A stretch of DNA of 48,021 bases from Labilithrix sp. (GTDB lineage Bacteria > Myxococcota_A > Polyangia > Polyangiales > Polyangiaceae), in assembly GCA_028287065.1 (NCBI GenBank), contig JAQBQJ010000003.1, positions 1-48,021 of the forward strand, given 5' to 3'. Each line of letters starts with the position of its first letter. Positions within the stretch are counted from its first letter, which is position 1. Below are positions 26,794 through 34,590 of this stretch, piece after piece. The notes beneath the pieces were generated by a model. The model searched no databases. It saw nothing but the letters and a program-made list of their open reading frames with translations, and was not told the DNA's origin. The translations under genes and the position numbers were made by a program.

Positions 26794-27918
26794 GTGTACC
26801 TCGTCGTCCCTCCCGGCGGCTGCTTCCCCGAGACGCGGCGCATCGAGCTCGGACCGGGCGCGCTGACGATTGGTCGCGCCGAAGGCTGCGAGATCCGCGT
26901 CGACGTGCCCGGCGTCGACCAGGAGCACGCGAAGATCAGCGAGGTGGCCCTCATCGCGCTCGGACCCGACTGCGCCATCGGCGACGTGCCGCTCGAGCAG
27001 GGCTCGCGTCGTCTCGTCATGCCCGGCGACGAGATCCAGATCGGCAGCGTCGTCGTGGCGCTCGAGGGCACCGACCCGAGCCTCGTGCCGCCTCCACCCG
27101 GCGGCCTGCGCGGAACCGATCCGATGATCGGCGCGCCGCACAAGGTCGAAGCGCCGCGCGTGCGTGTCGTCGAAGGCTCGCCGTTCGGCGACGAGCTCAT
27201 GCTCACCGACGAAGGTCGCGAGTACCTGATCGGTCGCGGCCCGAAGTGCGATCTCGTCCTCGACGACCGCGAGGTCTCGCGCGAGCACGTGAAGGTGATG
27301 CGCAAGGGCTACTCGGTCTACGTGCAGGACCTCTCGTCCACGCGCGGATCGTGGCTCGGACGATCGACCGTCTACACGGGAGCGACCGTCGAGTGGTCGC
27401 GTCCGCGCATGCTGCGCGTCGGCGCGACCGTGCTCTCGCTCGAGCTGCCCGAGGCGATCCGCCGATCGGCGCCGGGCGCGCAGGCGAGCGCGCCGATGAC
27501 GCCGCCGCCTCGAAGGAAAGGCAAGGGCTCGCAGACGACCACGCCGTCACCCGGCGGCGTCGCGTATCGCGGCTCGAACGCGCTCACGCCCGCTCCGTCG
27601 CAACCGCCGCCCGGAAGCGCGGCGGCTGCCGCCGTTGCCGAGGACGCGAAGGCGACGCGCAAGATCGGTCAGTTCCAGCTCGATGGCTCCGCGGCGATGG
27701 TGCCGCACGTCGCGCCGCCGCCGGGCGTGGCGATGGCTCCCTCCGTGGCGCCGGCCCCCGGCTCGTCGCCGCGCCTCGGCTCGCTGCCTCCGCCGAGCCG
27801 GAAAGCGTGGAAGAAGACGGGCCCGACGATCGGCAAAGCCTCGGGGCTCCTCCTGCTCGCGCTCGCGGGGCTCGTGATCCTCGGCGGGCTTTTCGTCGTG
27901 TTCTCGCTCCTCGAGTGA
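26794..27918 (+). CDS. Double FHA-domain protein with C-terminal membrane anchor
   Basis: 374 aa. The first FHA-like domain (about 1-90) is degenerate: GPGALTIGRAEGCEIRVDVP and QEHAKIS are present, but later residues are not conserved. The second (about 128-220) has IGRGPKCDLVLDD and the phospho-Thr-binding SREH, but the usual Asn of the NGT motif is Arg (SSTRGSWLG). A long Pro/Ala/Ser linker follows, then one C-terminal TM (LLLLALAGLVILGGLFVVF). So this is a tail-anchored cytoplasmic phosphothreonine reader. It probably serves one of the many Ser/Thr kinases of such genomes; partner unknown. GTG start; a hairpin terminator follows the stop. Confidence 0.85.
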   Translation: MYLVVPPGGCFPETRRIELGPGALTIGRAEGCEIRVDVPGVDQEHAKISEVALIALGPDCAIGDVPLEQGSRRLVMPGDEIQIGSVVVALEGTDPSLVPPPPGGLRGTDPMIGAPHKVEAPRVRVVEGSPFGDELMLTDEGREYLIGRGPKCDLVLDDREVSREHVKVMRKGYSVYVQDLSSTRGSWLGRSTVYTGATVEWSRPRMLRVGATVLSLELPEAIRRSAPGAQASAPMTPPPRRKGKGSQTTTPSPGGVAYRGSNALTPAPSQPPPGSAAAAAVAEDAKATRKIGQFQLDGSAAMVPHVAPPPGVAMAPSVAPAPGSSPRLGSLPPPSRKAWKKTGPTIGKASGLLLLALAGLVILGGLFVVFSLLE

Positions 27919-27928
27919 GGAACGCGCT

Positions 27929-27956
27929 CGCCTTGCGCAAAAACATGCGCAAGGCG
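27929..27956 (+). terminator. Stem-loop after the FHA gene
   Basis: An 11-bp perfect stem (27929-27939 with 27946-27956) with a 6-nt A-rich loop, 11 nt after the FHA stop. No U-tract follows, so it may act by slowing polymerase, stabilising the 3' end, or with Rho. It precedes the GTG of the next gene by 38 nt. Confidence 0.6.
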
Positions 27957-27993
27957 GGTTGCTCCGCAGGCAACGCCGAGCTAGCAACCTTGC

Positions 27994-28317
27994 GTGTTGA
28001 CGAGCCCGACCCCCGCCTTCGGTACCGGCGACCTCGTCGAGGTGGATGCGGCGTCCGTTCGCGCCGTCGCGCGTGTGCGTGAGTCGTCCGTCGCCGGCCG
28101 GCTCCACGTCGCCCTCGAGATGGGCGAGTACCTGCCCTGGGTGGATGCCGACGTGCAGATCCGTCACTTCGGGAACGACGTCTCGCGCTCGTGCACCGCG
28201 CGCATCCTCCACGCCGGCGCGAGCACCGCGCTCCTGCAGATCATCGCGAGCGTCGAGGAACTACCGCCTTCCGACGTGCGCGGCCCCTTCGACACGCTGC
28301 CGCTGCTCGAAGAGTAG
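27994..28317 (+). CDS. Small PilZ-like hypothetical protein
   Basis: 107 aa, probably all beta: GTGDLVEVDAASVRAVARVRE, VALEMGEYLPWVDADVQIRHF and TARILHAGASTALLQII. This resembles a PilZ-type barrel, but the RxxxR and D/NxSxxG c-di-GMP motifs are not clear, so ligand binding is doubtful. GTG start at 27994 (TTG 27997 is an alternative), 38 nt after the FHA-gene hairpin. No signal peptide. Function unknown. Confidence 0.55.
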   Translation: MLTSPTPAFGTGDLVEVDAASVRAVARVRESSVAGRLHVALEMGEYLPWVDADVQIRHFGNDVSRSCTARILHAGASTALLQIIASVEELPPSDVRGPFDTLPLLEE

Positions 28318-28401
28318 ACTCGGCAATCCGTGCCAGCTCATGCAGCGTGCGGGGAGGCGTGAGTTGTCGCGCGCCTGCCGCCGTGGCAAAGGAAGAGGGC
28401 C

Positions 28402-29760
28402 ATGTGCACTTGCCATAGCGAGCTGTTTGCGAAGCGCCGTCGTGCTTTCCTCGAAGCGGTGACGGCGCGCTCGCGTGCCGTGAGCGACGGAGACGCCGTT
28501 TGCGTCTTTCCGGCCGCGCCGGTGTTCACGCGCAACAACGACGTCGAGCACGACTATCGGCAGGACTCCGACCTCTTCTACCTCACCGGGTTCAACGAGC
28601 CGTCGACCGTCCTCGTGATGGACGGCAAGTCCGCCGGACCCGACGGCGCCGCCGAGTATCGCTCGACGATGTTCGTGCGCCCGCGCGACGCCGATCGCGA
28701 GATCTGGGACGGACCGCGCTTCGGCGTGGACGGCGTGAAGGAGCACTTCGGCGCCGACGAGGCATTCACGATCGACAAGCTCGCCGACGAGCTCCCGAAG
28801 CTCTTCCAGAACAAGAAGCGTCTCTACTACCGGCTCGGCGTGAACCGCTCGATGGACGACAAGGTCCTCGAGGCGATCGACCGCACGCGTGCGCGCGCGA
28901 AGCTCGGCTTCACGTGGCCCGTCGAGATCGTCGACCCCGGCACGATCCTCCACGAGATGCGCCTTTTCAAGTCGAAGGACGATCTCGACGCGATGCGGAA
29001 GGCCGCGGACATCACCGCCGAGGCGCACATCCGCGCGATGGGCGCGACCAAGCCCGGCATGCACGAGTTCCAGGTCGAGGCGATGCTCCTCGAGACCTTC
29101 CGCGCGCACGGCTCGGAGCGCGCGGCGTACGGCAGCATCGTCGGCTCGGGCGCGAACGCGACGATCCTGCACTACCGGCAGAACAACAAGAAGATGGAGC
29201 AGGGCGAGCTCCTCCTCATCGATGCCGGCGCCGAGTACGACTACTACGCCGCGGACGTCACGCGCACGTTCCCGGTCGGCGCGAAGTTCTCGAAGCAGCA
29301 GGAGGCGATCTACCAGCTCGTCCTCGATGCGCAGGAGGCCGGCATCGCGAAGACGGTGAAGGGCTCGACGCTCGAGCAGATCCACGCCGAGTGCGTGAAC
29401 GTCATCACGAGCGGCCTCGTGAAGCTCGGACTCTTGCAGGGCGAGGTCGAGCAGCTCGTGAAGGACGAGGCGTACAAGCCGTTCTTCATGCACAAGACGA
29501 GTCACTGGCTCGGCATGGACGTGCACGACGTCGGCAACTACTACCTCGGTGGCAAGGCGCGTCCGCTCGAGCCGGGGATGGTTCTCACCGTCGAGCCGGG
29601 CATCTACATCGGCAAGGACTACGACAAGGTGCCGGCGGAGTGGCGCGGCATCGGCGTTCGCATCGAGGACGACATCCTCGTGACCGACGGCGCGCCCGAC
29701 AACCTCACGCAGGCGATCCCGAAGACGGTGGCGGAAGTTCAGCGGGCGCCTCTGGCGTAG
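28402..29760 (+). CDS. pepP: Xaa-Pro aminopeptidase (M24B)
   Basis: 452 aa, matching the usual ~440. The N-terminal domain contains VEHDYRQDSDLFYLTGF. The pita-bread catalytic domain holds the metal ligands: LLIDAGAEYDYYAADVTRTFP (two Asp), HKTSHWLGMDVHDVG (His), VLTVEPGIYIG (Glu) and GIGVRIEDDILVT (Glu). It removes an N-terminal residue from peptides with Pro at position 2. The start is ATG 28402 with GGAAGAGG about 5 nt upstream. Its 3' end overlaps the convergent DUF2062 gene by 56 bp. Confidence 0.94.
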   Translation: MCTCHSELFAKRRRAFLEAVTARSRAVSDGDAVCVFPAAPVFTRNNDVEHDYRQDSDLFYLTGFNEPSTVLVMDGKSAGPDGAAEYRSTMFVRPRDADREIWDGPRFGVDGVKEHFGADEAFTIDKLADELPKLFQNKKRLYYRLGVNRSMDDKVLEAIDRTRARAKLGFTWPVEIVDPGTILHEMRLFKSKDDLDAMRKAADITAEAHIRAMGATKPGMHEFQVEAMLLETFRAHGSERAAYGSIVGSGANATILHYRQNNKKMEQGELLLIDAGAEYDYYAADVTRTFPVGAKFSKQQEAIYQLVLDAQEAGIAKTVKGSTLEQIHAECVNVITSGLVKLGLLQGEVEQLVKDEAYKPFFMHKTSHWLGMDVHDVGNYYLGGKARPLEPGMVLTVEPGIYIGKDYDKVPAEWRGIGVRIEDDILVTDGAPDNLTQAIPKTVAEVQRAPLA

Positions 29761-30250
29761 TCGCCACAGTCGGCGTAGTCGCCGCGCCGGCTTCTGCTTC
29801 GGCCTTCGCCGCGGCGCGTGCCTTCCGCACGTCGCGACGGCGCGCGACCGCATACGCGAGGAGGCCCATCACGAGGCCGATCGCACCGCCGACGGGGAAC
29901 ATCCCGATGCACCAGTCGAGCAGCAGGTTCGGCGCCTGCTCGAGCGCGTTGTCGCGCGTGATGTCGAGATACGTGCCGGTGCGGATGCGATGCGAGACCT
30001 GCACCTCCGCGAGCGCGATGAACGGCAGCATGATCATGTTCGAGATGCGCGAGCCGAGCCACGCGAAGAGCCGGTTCTTCCGCGCGAGCGTCGCGAGCCC
30101 CATGGCGATCGGCCCGTGGATCCCTATCGCGGGCGTACATCCCGCAAACGCCCCGATCGCGACCGCCCATCCGATCTCGCGCGGCGTGGCGCGCTCGGAC
30201 TTGGCGAGCTTCCAGAGGAGCTTCAGCTTTTCCCAGAGGCGGCCGAACAA
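29705..30250 (-). CDS. DUF2062 membrane protein
   Basis: About 181 aa from a TTG at 30248-30250. The domain begins RLWEKLKLLWKLAKSERATP and has the DUF2062 pattern IGWAVAIGAFAGCTPAIGIHG and NRLFAWLGSRISNMIMLPFI, with two or three membrane segments and a basic Ala/Glu/Pro tail. Function unknown in the family. No ATG or GTG lies between the TTG and a distant ATG at 30466. Starting there would translate the hexamer repeat element into Gly-Thr and Phe-Leu repeats, so I reject that longer form. The 3' end overlaps pepP by 56 bp. Confidence 0.7.
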   Translation of the reverse strand: MFGRLWEKLKLLWKLAKSERATPREIGWAVAIGAFAGCTPAIGIHGPIAMGLATLARKNRLFAWLGSRISNMIMLPFIALAEVQVSHRIRTGTYLDITRDNALEQAPNLLLDWCIGMFPVGGAIGLVMGLLAYAVARRRDVRKARAAAKAEAEAGAATTPTVATTPEAPAELPPPSSGSPA

Positions 30251-30302
30251 GGGGGAAAGGGTAGCAGATGAGGGGGCGACGGCGGCGACCCGGGGAGGGA
30301 GC

Positions 30303-30430
30303 GAAAAGAGAACAGGGAACAGGAACAGGAACAGGGATGGGGATGTGAAGTCCCCCGCGCCCCCCGTCGCGCGTCTCGAAATTCCGATTCCTGTTCCTGT
30401 TCCTGTTCCTGTTACCTGTTCTCTTTTTTC
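30303..30430. repeat. Inverted-repeat element with hexamer arms (copy 1)
   Basis: The left arm (30303-30335) is gaaaagagaac followed by tandem ggaaca units. The right arm (30387-30430) is tandem tgttcc units followed by acctgttctctttttt. The arms are reverse complements apart from one extra unit and small indels, and enclose about 50 nt with its own short stem (gggga with tcccc). It lies between the divergent DUF2062 and xerC genes. A second copy is at 47909-48021. Confidence 0.85.
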
Positions 30431-30477
30431 TTGGTTTCTCGTCTTCCGCTGCGCCCGTCGGTACAACTCAGAGAGCC

Positions 30478-31494
30478 GTGTCTCTCCGCGACCTCAAATC
30501 CCAATTCCTCGTCCACCTCACCGACGAGCGTCGCGCTTCTCCCAATACCGTCTCCGCCTACGGGCGCGATCTCGATGCGCTGCTCGCGTTCGTGGACAGT
30601 CGCGCGGACTCGCTGCCGTCGCGGAGGCCGAGGCGCGACACGCCCCTGCGCGGGGCGCAGGTCGCGGCTGCGACGCTCGATCTGTTCCTGCTCCGCGCAT
30701 GGCTCGGTGAGCTCGCGCGCACGTGCAAGCCGAGCTCCGTCGCTCGCAAGATCGCGAGCGTCCGCGCCTTCGGACGATGGATGAAGCGGCAGGGCCACGC
30801 GCGCATCAATGCCGCCGAGCAGCTCAAAAGCCCCAAGGTCCGGCGTGAGCTGCCCACGTTCCTCTCCGCCGAAGATGCCGCGTCGCTCGTCGAATCGCCC
30901 GATCTCGACAACGTCGCCAATCGACCCGCCACGTCGAACGCCGAGCGCGCACGCCGCAACGCGCTCGTCCTCCGCGACCGCGCGGTCCTCGAGCTGCTCT
31001 ACGGCGGCGGGCTCCGCGTCGCCGAAGCATGCACGCTCGACCTCGGTCAGCTCTCGCTCGACGAGCGAACCGTCCGCGTCATCGGCAAGGGTCGGAAGGA
31101 GCGCATCGTTCCGCTCGGCACGAAGGCCATCGAGGCGATCTCGCGTTGGCTCGAGCTCCGCGGCGCGCTCGCGCATGCACGGACGCGCTTCCTCGACCCG
31201 CATGCCGTGTTCGTATCGACGCGCGGACGCCGGCTCAACACACGCGCGGTTCAGCTCATCGTCCGGCGTTACGGGCTCGTGTCGGTCGGGCGCACCGATC
31301 TCCACCCGCACGCGCTGCGGCACACCTGCGCGACCCATCTCCTCGACGGCGGCGCGGATCTCCGCGTGATCCAGGAGATGCTCGGCCATGCGTCGCTCTC
31401 CACGACGCAGCGGTACACGCACGTCTCCGTTGCCCACCTCCTGAAGGTCTACGACGCAGCCCATCCGCTTGCGAAGTCGAAGACGAAGGGCTGA
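30478..31494 (+). CDS. xerC: Tyrosine recombinase, XerC type
   Basis: 338 aa. N-terminal SAM-like core-binding domain (SPNTVSAYGRDLDALLAF). The catalytic domain has Arg180 (GGGLRVAEA), Lys204 (KGRKERIVPLG), His278-x2-Arg281 (HPHALRHTCATHLL), His304 (LGHAS) and Tyr313 (TQRYTHVS), all present. It fits chromosomal XerC/XerD dimer-resolution recombinases by length and the pattern VIQEMLGHASLSTTQRYTH. XerC versus XerD cannot be separated by eye. There are no cargo genes, att repeats or integron features around it, so it is probably housekeeping. GTG start 48 nt after the hexamer element. Confidence 0.9.
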   Translation: MSLRDLKSQFLVHLTDERRASPNTVSAYGRDLDALLAFVDSRADSLPSRRPRRDTPLRGAQVAAATLDLFLLRAWLGELARTCKPSSVARKIASVRAFGRWMKRQGHARINAAEQLKSPKVRRELPTFLSAEDAASLVESPDLDNVANRPATSNAERARRNALVLRDRAVLELLYGGGLRVAEACTLDLGQLSLDERTVRVIGKGRKERIVPLGTKAIEAISRWLELRGALAHARTRFLDPHAVFVSTRGRRLNTRAVQLIVRRYGLVSVGRTDLHPHALRHTCATHLLDGGADLRVIQEMLGHASLSTTQRYTHVSVAHLLKVYDAAHPLAKSKTKG

Positions 31495-31514
31495 CCTGTA
31501 GTAGAACTTCGCCC

Positions 31515-33929
31515 GTGCTTCGCGCGCTGCTCCGCCTCCTGCTCGCTCTCGGGGGCGCCGCCACGGCGGCGTTCCTGGTCGCGTTGCTCGAGGCACGCGT
31601 CGTCGGCAGCGCGATCGTCGAAGGCGGAGCGCCGGTCGCGCCGCCGTTCGGCGCGCTGATCATCGCGGACCTCGGCGTCCTCTTCCCGGTCGCGTTCGGC
31701 GTGGCCTCTGCCGTCGCCATGGCCGCGCTCGTGCTCGAGCCGGGCGACCCGAAGGCGCCCGCCGAGTACTTCGCGGTCCTCCGCAAGGGCCCGATGATCT
31801 CGCGCCTCCGCGCCGCCGCCGCCGCGCCGCTCGTCGTGTTCGCGACGTTCGCGTGGACGCTCGGCTCTGCCCACGCCGGTCGCGCTGCGCTCGCGACCGG
31901 AAGGCCGACCGAGGCCGGCCTCACCGTCGGTCTCGCCTCGGTGTCGATCCTCCTTGCGATGGTCGCCGTCGCGACGTCGCTCATGCCGATCACCCGTCGC
32001 ATCCTCGCGATCGGCAGCAACTCCGTCCCGCAGCTCGTGGACCCGCTCGTCACCGGAGGTCTCGCGCTCGGTGTCGTGCTCCTTCTCTTCGCGGTGGGCA
32101 TCGCGACCGGCGACACGGGCGGCGAGGGCGGTCTCCTCGGGATCTTCGGCGTGCTCAAGCGCGAGGAGCTCGATCTTCGTCCCGTCGCGAACGCAGCGCT
32201 CCTCGCCGGCGGCGCATACATCGCGCCCATTGCCTTCGGACGCGGCAGCTTCACCGACGCTCGCGGCCAAGCCAAGCCGGGCCCGATCGGCGCCGCCGCC
32301 GGCGCGTTCCTCATGATCCTCATCGGCGGGGGGCTCTGCGTGCGTGCGTCGAGCGCGCTCGACACGGACGCCGTCGTCGCGCACGGACTCGAGAAGCACG
32401 CGCCGCTCGGCAAGATCTCCCTCGCGCTCCTCCGTCGCACGAGCGACCACGATCACGACGGCTTCGCCGCGCACTACGGCGGCGGCGACTGCAACGACGG
32501 CGATCCGAAGATCAACCCCGGCGCGATCGACACCGCCGGCAACGGCATCGACGAGGACTGCTCCGGCGCGGACACGCCTGCGTACGTCCCGCCGGTCGTC
32601 GCCGTCAAAGAGCAGCCGAAGAAGAAGCGCCGCACGTACAACGTCGTGCTCTTCACCGTCGACACGCTGCGGACCGATCTCGGCTTCCTCGGCTACCCGA
32701 AGCCCACGTCGCCGAATCTCGACGAGCTCGCGAAGAAGGGCACCGTCTTCGAGCGCGCGTACTCGATGGCGTCGTACACGGGCAAGAGCGTCGGCCCGAT
32801 GATGATCGGGAAATACCCGAGCGAGACGTACCGCGACGGCGGCCACTTCAATACGTATTTCCCGAAGAATACGCTCATCGCAGAGCGCGTCCGCGACGGC
32901 GCGAAGGTCCGCACGTTCGCCGCTCATTGCCACTGGTACTTCCGGTTCCCGACCGGTCTGAACCAGGGCTTCGATGCGTGGGACACCTCGGCGATCCCGC
33001 CGGGCATGGGCGACAACGACACGAGCGTGACGAGCGAGCGCATGAGCGATCTCGCGCTCAAGCTCCTGAAGAAGCCGGAGAACACGTCGCCCGGCTCGGG
33101 TGGCGCGAGCGACCCCGGCGGCGACGCAGGTGCGAACGAGGACGCCGGCGGCGCGATTCCGGCGCCGACCGCCGCCTTCACCATCGACGGCGGCGGAGGC
33201 TCCGGCGCGAGCGATCGCCGCTTCTTCGCGTGGTTCCACTTCTTCGATCCGCACGCGCAGTACGTGCCGCATCAAGGCGCGCCTGATTTCAGCGGCGGAC
33301 CGCTGCCGACGAAGGCCATCTACGATCAGGAGGTCTGGTACACGGACCTGCACATCGGCAAGGTGCTCGACTACATCAAGTCGCAGCCGTGGGCGGAGGA
33401 CACCGCGATCGTCCTCACTGCCGATCACGGCGAGGCCTTCTCCGATCACGGCATGAACTGGCACGGCGCCGAGATCTGGGAGTCGCTCATCCGCGTGCCG
33501 CTCCTCGTCTACGTGCCCGGCGCGAAGCCTCGTCGCGTGTCGGTCAAGCGATCGCACATCGACATGGCGCCCACGCTGCTCGAGCTGATGGGCGGACCTC
33601 CCGACGAGGAGGGCGAGCTCCGCGGCACGAGCCTGCTCGCCGACGTGTTCCTCCCCGACGGCGAGGAGCACGAAGAGCGCGACGTGTTCGTCGACATGCC
33701 CGCCGGTCCGTACAACGGCATCCGCCGCGCCGTGATCACGGGGCCCACGCCCGGAATGAAGCTGATCAACTCGGGCGGCGCGACGAACATGCTCTTCGAT
33801 CTCGCCAACGACCCGAGGGAGGCGCGCGACCTCGCGAGCGACAAGGAGAAGCTCGCGCCCGTGCTCGAGCGCCTCCAGGCGATCCGCGCGCGCCTCAAGG
33901 AGGTCGACGTCAAGCCCGACGCTCCGTGA
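31515..33929 (+). CDS. Membrane-anchored sulfatase-fold enzyme with MopE-type metal motif
   Basis: 804 aa. About six membrane segments lie in residues 1-280 (LLRLLLALGGAATAAFLVAL through AGAFLMILIGGGL). A MopE-type Asp/Cys motif at 311-351 follows: DHDHDGF, GGGDCNDGDPKINPG and DEDCSG. The alkaline-phosphatase/sulfatase fold starts near 375, with metal Asp383 (FTVDTLRTD), SPNLDELAKKG and later TADHGEAFSDHG. The nucleophile segment reads ASYTGKSVGP. The C/S-x-P-x-R sulfatase motif is missing and Thr422 sits in its place, as in phosphoethanolamine transferases. So it may transfer or hydrolyse phospho-groups on envelope molecules. GTG start 20 bp after xerC; the 3' end overlaps gph by 20 bp. Confidence 0.83.
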   Translation: MLRALLRLLLALGGAATAAFLVALLEARVVGSAIVEGGAPVAPPFGALIIADLGVLFPVAFGVASAVAMAALVLEPGDPKAPAEYFAVLRKGPMISRLRAAAAAPLVVFATFAWTLGSAHAGRAALATGRPTEAGLTVGLASVSILLAMVAVATSLMPITRRILAIGSNSVPQLVDPLVTGGLALGVVLLLFAVGIATGDTGGEGGLLGIFGVLKREELDLRPVANAALLAGGAYIAPIAFGRGSFTDARGQAKPGPIGAAAGAFLMILIGGGLCVRASSALDTDAVVAHGLEKHAPLGKISLALLRRTSDHDHDGFAAHYGGGDCNDGDPKINPGAIDTAGNGIDEDCSGADTPAYVPPVVAVKEQPKKKRRTYNVVLFTVDTLRTDLGFLGYPKPTSPNLDELAKKGTVFERAYSMASYTGKSVGPMMIGKYPSETYRDGGHFNTYFPKNTLIAERVRDGAKVRTFAAHCHWYFRFPTGLNQGFDAWDTSAIPPGMGDNDTSVTSERMSDLALKLLKKPENTSPGSGGASDPGGDAGANEDAGGAIPAPTAAFTIDGGGGSGASDRRFFAWFHFFDPHAQYVPHQGAPDFSGGPLPTKAIYDQEVWYTDLHIGKVLDYIKSQPWAEDTAIVLTADHGEAFSDHGMNWHGAEIWESLIRVPLLVYVPGAKPRRVSVKRSHIDMAPTLLELMGGPPDEEGELRGTSLLADVFLPDGEEHEERDVFVDMPAGPYNGIRRAVITGPTPGMKLINSGGATNMLFDLANDPREARDLASDKEKLAPVLERLQAIRARLKEVDVKPDAP

Positions 33930-34590
33930 GATCGCGGAGCACGGCCGCGAGCTCGGCCAGCGACTCGCAGAGGAGATCGGGGTCGCTCGCGACGAGGCGC
34001 TCGTGCTCCGCGATGCCCGGCACGCCGATCGTGAAGCAACCGGCAGCCTTGCCGGCGCCGATGTCCTGAGGGCCGTCGCCGATCATCCATGCGGCACTGG
34101 CGCTCACGCCGAGACGCGCGACGACGTTGCGGACGCCGTCGGGCGCGGGCTTGAGCGGTCCGTCCCCGCCGGCCCAGATCACCGGGAAAAATGGGCTGAT
34201 TTCGAGCGCGGCGAGGACGGCCAACGTCACGTCGCGCGGCTTGTTCGTGACGACGGCACATGGAAGCGAAGCGGCACGCGCGACGTCGAGGACGTCACGA
34301 ACGCCGGGCAGCACGACCGTGTGCACGCAGGGATGCGCGAGATAGCTCGCCTTGAACGTCGCGAGCGCGGCCTCGACGAGCGGATCGTCCTCGGCGGCGG
34401 CGAAGGCGCGCGCGACCAGCGCGCGGGCCCCGTCGCCGACCATCGAAACGATCGTTTCGACCGCGAGCGGCTCGCGTCCGTGGGCCACCCGCGCTGCGTT
34501 GCAGGCGGCGGCGATGTCACTCCGCGAGTCGATGAGCGTGCCGTCGAGATCGAACAGCAGCGCGCGCGGCGCGGGAAGGTCCGAGGTCAA
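33910..34590 (-). CDS. gph: HAD-superfamily phosphatase, phosphoglycolate phosphatase type
   Basis: 226 aa. HAD motif I LLFDLDGTLIDS (nucleophile Asp14), a helical cap (about 20-95), motif II VVTNKP, motif III Lys in GPLKPAPDG, and motif IV WMIGDGPQDIGAGKAAG. The pattern matches Gph/PGPase-like enzymes that dephosphorylate 2-phosphoglycolate, a by-product of DNA repair and oxygenase activity; other small sugar phosphates are possible. ATG at 34588-34590 overlaps the stop of the sigma-factor gene by 4 bp, so the two are translationally coupled. The 3' end overlaps the convergent sulfatase-fold gene by 20 bp. Confidence 0.88.
   Translation of the reverse strand: MTSDLPAPRALLFDLDGTLIDSRSDIAAACNAARVAHGREPLAVETIVSMVGDGARALVARAFAAAEDDPLVEAALATFKASYLAHPCVHTVVLPGVRDVLDVARAASLPCAVVTNKPRDVTLAVLAALEISPFFPVIWAGGDGPLKPAPDGVRNVVARLGVSASAAWMIGDGPQDIGAGKAAGCFTIGVPGIAEHERLVASDPDLLCESLAELAAVLRDLTERRA

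Noticed and set aside
30251-30466. Start of the DUF2062 protein at ATG 30466
   Set aside because: It translates the hexamer repeat into Gly-Thr and Phe-Leu repeats; a TTG at 30250 fits the domain better.
30478-31494. XerC-type recombinase as an integrase of a mobile element
   Set aside because: No att repeats, tRNA, cargo or integron sites nearby; the sequence looks like housekeeping XerC/D.
31449-33671. Long minus-strand open frame opposite the sulfatase-fold gene
   Set aside because: Composition is Arg/Glu/Ala repeats without any recognisable domain; shadow of the + strand gene.
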